Below, piece by piece: positions 30,787 to 40,968 of a stretch of 64,000 nucleotides of DNA (the stretch's first letter is position 1; every line of letters begins with the position of its first letter). The notes under the pieces are model-generated. The model ran no database searches. It was given only the letters and a program-made list of their open reading frames with translations, and was not told the origin of the DNA. The stretch is taken from contig OY718805.1 of assembly GCA_963070105.1 (NCBI GenBank), positions 9,197,652 to 9,261,651 on the forward strand, in the 5' to 3' direction. A program made the position numbers and the translations under genes. The stretch comes from Litomosoides sigmodontis. Lineage: Eukaryota; Nematoda; Chromadorea; Rhabditida; Onchocercidae.

Positions 30787-33700
30787 ATGACGTATGCAAC
30801 TGAGATCGAAAATCCCGTGGTTAGCTAAACATCTTATTTGATTAGCTTTAAATGTTTTATCGATTATTTTTGAAATATTTGGAAAAAAATTTTTTAATTA
30901 AATAAATAATTTGGCACAAAAAGTGATCCAAATAACTGTATTGCTTATTTTGTGAGGAATAAATAATTTTATGGATTAGTTTCGCTTTTTTCTAAAAAAA
31001 TTAATTTCTCTCTCACAATGTTATCAATGAATGGAAAGTGCTTATTTAATTTCCACAATTTGAAAATTCCCATTTTTTCATTCAAATTAATTTAATTCTT
31101 ATAATTTGAGGGTTTTGTTAGGTTTTTTGTTTCTTCTTTTTCTTTTAGCAGAAGCCACATCCACAAACATTCTGGAAAGCGTTTCGTCATAAATTTCATT
31201 GGAAATGCTTACTGACAACAGTACTCGTTCATCTCTGTATCAGTTACGGTATTTGGTGTCACCTAAATTATCATGTACACGCTGCACAGACTACTTCAAA
31301 GTAAACTATCACATTTCAATTTCATTTCATTCATTGAATTAGGAATGAAAAAAGAGCCGAAGAAAAAAACGAAAAATTATTTGCTCAAATATTTCTTAAT
31401 GAGTTAATTCAACCATTTATTAATCTAATGAAGACAATTTCAATTAAAACTAAAAGTATTGAAAAAAAAAATAAAATTATTTATAGTAATGTTAGCCTAT
31501 GTTTGTGTTAACTTCTAGCTTATTACTTAATAAATATTTAATAAATAGTTTCAGTTCAATTTTTTTTAGCATTTTTTTCTTCATTTTTCAATGTTAACAA
31601 AGTATTAACCAAAAACTGGAAGGGATAGTTGATGCGTATGAGATTTGAAATTCAATGAATGAATGAATGAATGCATGCATGCATGCATGGTTGGATGTAT
31701 GAATGGATAGGCTTGGCAAAAAAAAAAAGAATTCATTTGTTGGCGATAAATTTTTTAATTTTATCAAAATTATAGATATTCGTATGGGCCATGTTCTCAG
31801 GGATATAATTTCATATCAATAGCATTTGGCATTATGCTATACATTGTTTACATGATGGAATGCTGGCACAATCGTACCAAAATTAGCAAAATTAAAAAGG
31901 TTGTCGAAAATTGTTGATATTTTAGTAGGAAAAAAAAGAGCGACAAATTAATTAAAAAAAAAAAAGAAAAGAAATTGCCGCTGCAATAATTTGTTTTGTT
32001 TTATTATACCTTTGCATTGTTTGAAATGTTCATTTGGCGAATTTGGCGTAAAATGGATAAAATTTATTCAAATTTGTTCCATTTTGATAATTTTTGAGTT
32101 TTAAATTACAAGTAACATTAATGTGATAATACTGTATAATCCTCTCTCTCTCTCTCTCTCTTTCGGTCTTTTAATTCAAGTAAAAATTTATGTGTGTTAA
32201 AATAGATGATAAATTTAAATTTAGGTAAATCATATTGAAGCAATGGAATACATTGAGAAAATGCGAAATGCTCCACCAATTGTGTGGTGGCGTAGTATTT
32301 GCTATCATTATGTACGACGAACAAGACAGGTTATCAGGTGTGCTTATGGGAAGTTTTGTTTAAATTTGCATAAATATTTTAAATTTTTCATGAAATCTTG
32401 AAAATGAAAAGTTTTAAACTCTATTGCACTGTAAAATTAAGTTTAATTTACATGATGAAAGTTAACTCCCACATATATTCATTTGCATGTTCATCATGAT
32501 AATTTATTTCAATTTTTCATAGCAACATATGTGATTGTTAAAAATTTTAATTTTAAAAATTTGTGAAATTATAAAGTCAACTATTAAATGAGAAAATTCA
32601 AGGTATAGAAATGGTGATACAATCTCAGCACTGCAAACTTTTTACGAGCGGGTTAATTCACATGCTGCTGGCAGTGTTTTCGTATATGATGCATGTGGCG
32701 TTAAGGTATTCATTTCCAAATGAAATTTAAAATTTTTAATTTTAAACAGTCGTGAAGTTTTCACGACAGTAACGAGAACACGTACAGCACACATTGCGCC
32801 TAAATTGTGCTCTAGCTAATATAACAGATTGGCAGGCATGGATGTAAGAAGTAAATGAAATATGTGTTTTGCTTGCATTTAAAGTTATCTGATTGTTCCG
32901 CGACAATTGCGCTCAATATGATGATGTAAGGTTCGACAAGATGTTTACTTTGACTGATATAATAGATTGGTAGGCATGGATGTAAGTGAATGAAATATGT
33001 GTTTTGGTTGCATGTGCAGTTATCTGATTGCTCGTTCCGTGACAATTGCGCATGAATGATAAATTAATGTGTTGCAGCATTTGAGAGAACTTCAAAACGG
33101 TTAATTCGAAAAGTTTTTTTACAAGTAAATGCACATGTTATCAGTGTTGCTATCAATTGTTGAAAGGATATTTGTTGTAGGATATATCAAAATCACTGGT
33201 TGATTTGGAGCGCTATCCGATCACTAAGATCGACATTACTAAAGGATTCATTTTTGCATGTATGCAAGCAGCTAATGAATTTGAAGATCAACGTTCACGG
33301 TTTTTTATCGAAAATGAAATTCGTGATGATTATATGGAAGTAATAGGAAATTTTAATTGATAATATTTTATTGATGTTTTATTAAAAAGTATTACACGAG
33401 AAAAACAATCGATAATTAGATGTAAACGTGAACATTTTTCCTGTCATACATAAAGTGTAAAATAATTTTAGGTGCATGAAGGACTTGATTTTGCCGGTAT
33501 CCAATTCATTGAATCATTAATTGTTTATTCGTCACAATCCAACAAACGTCCGTGGTATCTAACCTCAACCGCATTTTGGATTTCAAGCATTGTTTTACTC
33601 AGCTGGCCACTAAGACTTATTTGTGATTTGCGTACCGCTCATGTTAACTATCAGATTTCAAAATTATTCGGTACGAATTATCTAAGGTATGTTCTTTTAG

Positions 33701-35150
33701 CAAATATTGCCAGTGCAACAAGATAGTTAAAAATTTTCGATTAATTTTTGAATTTTAGTCCATCAAGTGTAAACTACACTGGTATGGTAACGCGTACATC
33801 CACAACTGATAGCCGTGAACTTGAATTGATGATGCACCACGATAGCTACCTTGTTGTGCCAAGCTATAGCGAAGCTATGCTTATGGAGCCAAGTAATCAG
33901 GTTCGTCACTGCTGCTAGAAAGATGAATGTGAATGTGTGAAAGAAGAAAAAAAGAGTAAAATTTTAAAATTAAACCAAAAATCATACAAAGGAACAAATT
34001 AGTTTGAAATTTTTTTTTATCTCACACATTTATCAGGCAAATTAGTTGCAAAAAGATTCTCTCTTTTTTTTTTAATTCTAACCAAGAATGATTGTAAGAT
34101 ATTCGGAAAATACGTGAATTTCATTTATTTTATTTCAAAGCTATTTTTATTTCAGCTTAATCTCATTTCAAAGTTGTTTTTTTCGAAAGCCTAATGTTTT
34201 ATTTCAAAAAATTCCAATTATATCTTACAGCATGTTCTTCCCAATGGTCATTTTCGAAATCGTAATCGTGTTGCAACAACATGTAATGAGGATGTTGTAA
34301 TTATGAATTATGGCGCTGTTCGAAATTCACCAAAACGCTTTTGGCGAAATGAGCCTAGGCAATCGTCAATCTGGCGTACTTTCGGCAATCACATTCCCTT
34401 CCAAAGTCGCTCCGTGAGTTTGATGCTGAATAAGTGAGTCATTTGCATAACATTTTATCGATAATTATTTCTTTTCACCTAGCATCAGAGCTCATGCAAT
34501 GAAACATATGTAAATTTAAGTGATGACGTAACTGAATAAAAGATCAACCAAATCAGTTCACATCTTCATAGATCTTCTCTTAATTGACCTCTACTGTAGC
34601 GGCAAAACTTTGAAAGGAATAGAAATTTCAGAGTAACTGGTCGATCAGACTCATTGATCGTAAATACGCCATCATCAGCGCTTCCACAAACACTAAGTGG
34701 TTCAACACGATCTGCAAGTGTTACAGGCCTTTCTGCTGCATGGCGTACGCCTGGCTATGATACGATAAGCGACGGACGACCGCTGGACGATCGATATCCG
34801 TTGATCGAACCAATGAGACGTATCGATGAAGCACCACCTCCTTACGAAGTATTTTCCATGTTTTGTCAATGCTCATACTGGTTGAGAGGGAGGAGTACGG
34901 TGAACGAGTGTTTCACGTAATACGTGAAAATACCAAATGCGCTAACTGCAAAAAAAAAAAAAAAGCACTGTTTCAGGCAGCAATCAAAATGTGTGCACCA
35001 CTTTATAAGAGATTACGACGATCAGCAAATTCTCTGACATCTCGATTAAATTCACTGTCACAGTCGGCGAGTAAAGAAGTTTCCTATAAGAGACAGATTG
35101 GTGTTGAGGATCAAGGATCGAGTAGAGATGATGGTGGTAACGACTATTAA
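30787..35150 (+). CDS. TMEM151: TMEM151 family membrane protein
   Basis: Exons: 30787-30819 (short, less certain start), 31149-31300, 31776-31899, 32225-32337, 32603-32705, 33181-33339, 33472-33686, 33759-33900, 34231-34433, 34632-34848 and 34977-35150. They encode 544 residues in phase; human TMEM151B has about 566. Hallmarks are HWKCLLTTVL with the first membrane segment (about 29-48), GYNFISIAFGIMLYIVYMME-CWH (about 71-92), WWRSICYHYVRRTRQVIRYR, RFFIENEIRDDYME, and a third hydrophobic segment WYLTSTAFWISSIVLLSWPL at about 256-275. The C-terminal 250 residues are probably cytosolic and contain PPPY (483-486), a WW/NEDD4-type binding motif. Family function is not established. The first exon (MTYATEIENPV) was chosen because its donor is in phase; another start is possible. 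Confidence 0.92.
32817..33060. repeat. Imperfect direct duplication in a TMEM151 intron
   Basis: Two copies of a segment of about 100 bp, at about 32817-32920 and 32955-33060, repeat every 138 bp. Both carry the core GATTGG(C/T)AGGCATGGATGT, then AATGAAATATGTGTTTTG, then GTTATCTGATTG and GACAATTGCGC. They differ by scattered substitutions and small indels. Opposite-strand frames repeat the same short peptide, as expected for a duplication. Confidence 0.8.
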
Positions 35151-35517
35151 ACAGAACAACCACCAGCTGAAATACCTATCACTTCCAGTATTTTGATGAA
35201 GAAATTAGGAACAGGACGTTATAGCTAATGCTATCCTAAATTCTCATCAATTCATCAACTCTTCCATCACTCTTTCTCTTCGCTTATCGTTGTTTGTGGA
35301 AAAAGTACTTCAAAAATAATTAAATTTGATATCAATGTTAAATCGATCTCCAACTACTACAATGCAACATCAACTAAAGGAATTGTCAAGAATCGAGTTG
35401 GGATAAAATATCCATATTTCAAGGATCATCGGATTAGTACGTCACACCAATTACACCTGTAACTAGTATTTTCAATAATTTCATGCCGTCTGCTTCGAAC
35501 AGTCTATGGATGCCAAA
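35151..35517. other. Short convergent intergenic region
   Basis: 367 bp between the TMEM151 stop codon (+) and the stop codon of the candidate microprotein (-). No other feature is seen. Confidence 0.5.
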
Positions 35518-35782
35518 TCAAGCAATAGCTATTAATCCGTTATGGAGCATAGCTAACAGTATTGAAATTCCAATTCCTACAACTCCTATACGTATAGGAT
35601 ATCCTGAATCATTTGCACCTGTCTTATGAGCTATTTCTCTCCCAACAGCTTCATCAATTTCAGAAGCTAGTCCATCCTTTAAGCTACTGACAACAATGAA
35701 AACGATGAAATTAAACCAACAAAAGACTTACAGCGAAATTCGTACTTACGATAATAAGCAACAAAAATATCCAAGAGCTCAT
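35518..35782 (-). CDS. Candidate 63-residue membrane or secreted microprotein
   Basis: Two minus-strand exons, 35782-35750 and 35676-35518, join in phase 0 to give 63 residues ending in TGA. The first exon (MSSWIFLLLII, GTAAGT donor) resembles the start of a signal peptide. The second begins DGLASEIDEAVGREIAHKTG, has an NDS sequon at residue 33, then a hydrophobic stretch IRIGVVGIGISILLAMLH that could span the membrane, and ends GLIAIA. The acceptor (TTAAAG) is weaker than usual. The second exon has clear coding character (53 codons open and chemically ordered). Not recognised. It could be a small type I membrane protein, or the end of a larger gene whose upstream exons I missed. Confidence 0.5.
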
Positions 35783-36704
35783 CTGGATAGAGGGTAACTC
35801 ATCAATTCAGAAATAGAGAATGTCTTCACAATGCCCCAGAACGCAACGTATCATAAAGTCTGCGAATTCAAATACAGATTAATAAAATTTGGATTTTGGA
35901 AATTTTTTTCTAAACCACTATAGGTAAACCCAAAATTTAATTGAAATCAAAAATATTCAGTAATTAAAACATCCAAGAGCTCATCTGGGTCATTTCAATA
36001 TTTGCATTAATTATTTCAATATTTACATTCCTTTAAATCCTAATTTTTTGAATAATAACACTTCACCCTATGGTTTTTAAGCGGAAAAACGGACTTAATG
36101 GAAAATTGACGATGAGCATCGGGAGCAGTCATTTGAGAGTGAACGTTTATGGTTTCATTAATTTCTACATTAACGTAGTATCGATTGAAACGGGAAAATT
36201 ATGATATAATGAATCTCAATTATTTATCGAAAAAATTTAAAAATGCCGTCAAGTTACCAAGCACAGGTGTAATGGCCCTCCCTCATCACATATTTTTAGC
36301 TTAACTTCCTCTTGCTTCTTTCACATCCCTTCTCCTATCCTGAAACGCAGTCGCCACCCGCAAAAACATTGTTGTCTAAAATGATTTAGGCAAATTAAGT
36401 TCTCATTATCTCATACTTCATAGATATTTGATCCTCCTCTCACATTTGATTTGTTCAACAGCTAGGAGAAAATAAATTCTGCCGCATTTTTGAACAACAT
36501 AATTAAATTTGCTTCACTTATACAAGATATCGGGAAAAAAATTTAATAAACTAATACCTGTAACCTTTACCCAAGTAGATCATTACTACATCAAAAAGTT
36601 AATGGAACTCATCCAGAAAATGAGAACAATAATCAGATTACATTGACGTTAAAGTTTCAAACACATGACGATTCGTAACATAGCACGTGTACATGCTTAA
36701 AGTC

Positions 36705-36793
<89 letters not shown>

Positions 36794-37189
36794 TCCCATC
36801 TACAAAGCAACAAACCACTGTTCAACAAAAGTCCAAATGAGGAAAGTTATTCAAAGTGAATTAATCGCAAGTAAAAGATGAGCTCAAATGTTCAAATGAC
36901 TCTAACTAAAGCTATTCGCAGTCATCGTTTGTAAGAAATATTTTTTGTATCAAAAATTCCCTAGTACAATTTCCGACTCGTTTTTCTCCAGTATGTGATT
37001 CGTAATTCTACCATTTACCAACTTAAATTACATGTAATAATGAATTTCAAAATTTGGATGCTTTTAAAACTCAACTTAATAGAAATACATCAAAAACGAT
37101 ATCCACATACTCGATAATTTATATTACTATCTTGATGGAAATACAAATACGGCTTAGGACTAGCAAACAGAATTAACTACAAATAATTA
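35783..37189. other. Intergenic region with an (AT)n tract
   Basis: About 1.4 kb between the microprotein and Rab21, both on the minus strand. It contains an exact second copy of an 18-mer from the microprotein start (35971-35988), a 12-base near-palindrome near 36102 and the (AT)n tract listed separately. No exon is supported. Confidence 0.5.
36705..36790. repeat. (AT)n dinucleotide array
   Basis: About 86 bp of pure AT repeat, self-complementary and able to extrude as a cruciform. Confidence 0.97.
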
Positions 37190-39137
37190 TTAGCCGGAAC
37201 AACAAGACTTTTTGACGGGAGGTGGATCATCAATAATCAACAAGTCATTCCTGCGTGATGTACCATAATGTGATACTCCATCTGTTTCACGGAACTGAGA
37301 ATGTTTCGCTCTTTCAACTAAACCTAAAAATACCCATAAAAAGTTATAAAGTAGATATAAACAACGTACTGCTACCAAACCTTCTACAAATTAAGTCGTC
37401 AATGACACTGCGCTGCCTAGTAAAATTAAAAAACTCGAAATGATAATGTTTTACCTTTTACAAGGTAATCGAAAACTTGTGTTACACCAACGTTGTCTTT
37501 AGCTGAAGTTTCAAAATGTTCTGCCCCAATTGACTTCGCATATCTAAAAATTTCAGCGAAAAATTGCCCATTTCATCAACAAAATTTATGAAGTCATTGA
37601 CTGAAGAAAATCAAGCTTTACAAACCCATTAGCTTCATTGATATCTACATTTCGATTTCGTTCTAAATCCACTTTGTTTCCAATAATCATTAAATAAACT
37701 TCATCACCTAACATACGTTTCAGCTCCTTTACCCACATTTTCACCTAAAAAATTAAACAGTTGTGAATATTTAATCATATCAGTCTCACCAGTATGATGC
37801 ACTGCACATAAATATGAAAGAAAACATAAGTTTTTTAAAAAGTAAGCAAGGCTTGCCATCCTATTTAATCAGCCAGTAACTTCAATCAATTGATAAAGCA
37901 CCGCATTTCGAGCCTACTTTTTAAACACAATTAGCAAAAAAAGAAATCTCAAATATGATCACTGACGTACCTTTTCAAAGGAATGAGCATCGGTGACATC
38001 GTAAACCAAAAGGGCACCATGACTATCTCTGTAATATATAGGACCAAGCGCATGGAATTTTTCCTGTCCGGCTGTATCCCATATATTCAATTCTACTGTC
38101 TGACCATCGATATGAAGTTTTTTGTTCAAAAACGAAGCCTGAAAAGTTCAAAAAAACAATGCACTAAAATTATTTTAAAAGTGTAGCAAAACTCAACGTA
38201 ATTAAAGATACAAATTAAAAGTATGCAAATTTATGACTTTATTTCGCAATGATTGTTTCCGAAGTCATGAACAAGAACATCTCTTGCACATTTACAATTG
38301 CAACTTTTCAAAAAGAAGCAGAAGCAGGAGGCTGAAACACAAAATAAAGCAAAAAGGAAAATGGAGCCGACATCGAGCAAGCAAACGGTTTTCAAAACGA
38401 AAACTTCTCTTTCGAAATCTAATTATTCCTTCTTACATCACTCTAATAAATGAAATACACATGTGAACTCCGAAAAGCACCTGCAATGTTGATACGTGCT
38501 GTGGATTGAATTTGTTTTCGACATAGCGTAACATCAACGACGTTTTGCCCACAGCACCTTCGCCTAGTAATACGATCTAAAAGAGAAGCGTTCAAATCCT
38601 TACACTAATGTATTTTTAAAACCTACCATTTCTTACGCAAACGATTTAATTCCCGACAATACAACAAAGCATCGATTTGATAATTTCTATTTCTGTTCCC
38701 ATGATACTCCCGAAGTTAAAAAACAGTTCCCGATTTTTGGAGAGTACTAACTATTAAATAATTCATTCTTAAGAAAAATCAAGCCAAAATAAAACATGCA
38801 ATTTAAAAAGCAGCAGTGACCTGATGCTGCAGAAACGAGATTTCCAGGAATTCCAAGTATGATGCAAAGTGTCATTGTTTCCTAGTTCTCAAGTCTCGAC
38901 CACCTTTAACTGATTACATCAACGAGCACATCGTGAGAAAAGCCTGCGTAGCAGACATGTTTCTTTATCAAGAGGATCATGTAAGACTGCAACTTATTCA
39001 GCTAGCATACATCACTTTAAAAATAATAGCGACTGTGCTCTTACTTCAGTAACATAAAGTTCATTAATTCGAAATAAAATACCTTGAAATTTAGCAACGA
39101 ACTGCTGGTCACCGAAGTACTGGGTACTGTTTCCATA
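37190..39137 (-). CDS. rab-21: Rab21 small GTPase
   Basis: Six minus-strand exons (39137-39084, 38576-38481, 38138-37971, 37744-37626, 37543-37455, 37323-37190) encode 219 residues. The first exon gives a variable N terminus ending LLNFK, followed by IVLLGEGAVGKTS with P-loop Lys29/Thr30. Then come TLQASFLNKKLHIDG, the switch II motif WDTAGQE (residues 70-76, catalytic Gln75), NKVDL for guanine binding (129-133) and ETSAK. The hypervariable tail ends SCCSG, a double-cysteine prenylation signal of the CCXX type. The signature LGEGAVGKTSLMLRY and HALGPIYYRDSHGA identify Rab21, a regulator of early endosomes and integrin traffic. All GTPase residues are intact. The N-terminal exon was identified by phase and by its Phe-Lys junction. 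Confidence 0.97.
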
Positions 39138-39812
39138 TCAGGAAATAATAACCCACGTGTTAGGTGTCGAATCGCAACCTGATACAGTGGAGAAATAATG
39201 GGCAACTTTGAAGCAGTATGTAAAAGAAAGTGTCATAAAAGTCCCCAGAAAAGTACTCCTATTTTTCAAAACAAATCGTTCGAGGAAAATTTTTTGCAAT
39301 ATCAGCTAGTAATGAAAGAAACATCTACAAATATATGATTGTTTGCGCATCATACAAAAAATGTAATAGTAACAGGAAATACCACAGACCATCGAAACAA
39401 AAAACAGCACAAAAGAACACTTTATAGCCTTCGGCAGTTCCCCAAATTAATGAAAATCAATCTTCCGTTACAGCAAACTATCATTGAAAAGTTGATTCAT
39501 GCTGAACACTGAGTTTAAGGATTACTCATCAAATAAACAAAACTGACAACTTTTCTGCTCTAATGCTTTATAAATGCTGACAGAACATATCATTTCAAAT
39601 TAAACTATACATACATCTCATTCCTCAGTAAGGTCTAGCTTCCACTACGAGGAGTTCTGTTGCAAAAGTCGTTCCTCGAGTATTAAAAAAATCTCCAAGT
39701 GGAGAAAAATTATCCTCAATTTTCACCCTTCCTACGATTTACTTCAAAAATTTAAAAGATCTTAGAGAGCAGTAAATAACATATAATTATGAGGACAACA
39801 ATTAATTAGCAG
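39138..39812. other. Intergenic region between cyclophilin and Rab21
   Basis: About 675 bp between the cyclophilin stop codon and the Rab21 start, both on the minus strand. No coding feature is seen. The spacing is long for a tightly packed nematode operon but does not exclude one. Confidence 0.5.
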
Positions 39813-40952
39813 CTACAACTGCCCACACTGTGTAATAACAATAGGAATTTTCGGTTTGTTATTTTGACCTGTTGGAACATTCTCAATTTTTCGCACAGTT
39901 AATAAACCATCCAGTACTCGTCCTGCAAAGAAAATTAGTGATTTAAATTTAGACCGTCAGAAACAGAAAACCGAGGAGTGAATCGTTTCATTAATAAAGC
40001 AAAAGGACCAAAAAATTTAACAAACGGCATTAATACAGTTTAGTTAACTAATATAATATAACCAACCGAAAACAACGTGCTTCTTATCAAGAAAGTCACA
40101 CTTCGCACATGTTATGAAAAATTGACAACCATTTGTGTCCGGTCCAGCATTTGCCTGAAAAGCGTTATAGAACTTCTGTTGTAGATCGAAATCATCTACA
40201 AAGCTACTTCAATAACAAGTTACCATAGACAAAATTCCAGGTCCTGAATGTTCCAAATCAAAATTTTCATCTCTGAATTTTGATCCGTATATACTCGTCA
40301 TGCCAGTACCATCACCCTATAACATCACGATAGTATAAATAATGCAACATGAAGTATGGAAAAATGAAAACAGCAGAAAACTTCACTAACACAAACCTCA
40401 TAAAGCAGAATTATCTGAAGTTGGAGCAACACTAAATTAAACGCAACGGCTCCGTCTCCATACTATATCGAAGAATGAAATCAACCTAATTAGCGTAAAA
40501 ATGATAAAATGATGCAGCTCATAGAGAAAAGCAAAACTAACATTGACAAAATCGCCTCCTTGAATCATGAAATCTTTGATAACTCTATGAAATTGTGCAT
40601 TTTTATAACCAACCGGGACACCATCTCTACGATATTCTCCAGTGCAAAATTGCCTATATGAAATAGTGTATTAAATTATGGAAAATATTCAAGCAACAAT
40701 AAAGTCACACGATTACCTGCTATAAAGCGCATTACCTACGAACAACACAAACCTTAACATTACATATTCATTTATTCAACAACTTGCGAAATATTTCCTA
40801 AACCTGAAATTCTCCGCTGTTTTCGGACAAATATCTGCGAATAATTCCATTTTGATTGTTCCAATAGGTGCACCACCTGCGGTCATTTCCATGAAAACTA
40901 TTGGATTGTCCGGATGCCTTAATTGCTCCGCTAAGTGATCATAATCACTCAT
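39813..40952 (-). CDS. PPIH: Peptidyl-prolyl isomerase H type cyclophilin
   Basis: Five minus-strand exons (40952-40804, 40653-40542, 40316-40224, 40154-40067, 39922-39813) encode 183 residues, against 177 in human PPIH. Family stretches run throughout: [80 protein letters not shown] and [15 protein letters not shown]. Catalytic Arg73, Phe78 and Gln81 are present. PPIH is the small cyclophilin of the U4/U6.U5 tri-snRNP in the spliceosome. The position equivalent to CypA Trp121 is Phe139 here (CDFLDKKH), which may lower cyclosporin binding. The start ATG lies 9 nt behind a TTGCAG acceptor. Confidence 0.97.
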
Positions 40953-40961
40953 TGCTTCAGG

Positions 40962-40968
40962 CTGCAAC
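40962..40968 (-). promoter_or_regulatory. Putative spliced-leader acceptor of the cyclophilin gene
   Basis: On the minus strand GTTGCAG lies 9 nt before the first ATG, and no upstream exon is apparent. This fits trans-splicing of a spliced leader. Inferred from position only. Confidence 0.45.
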
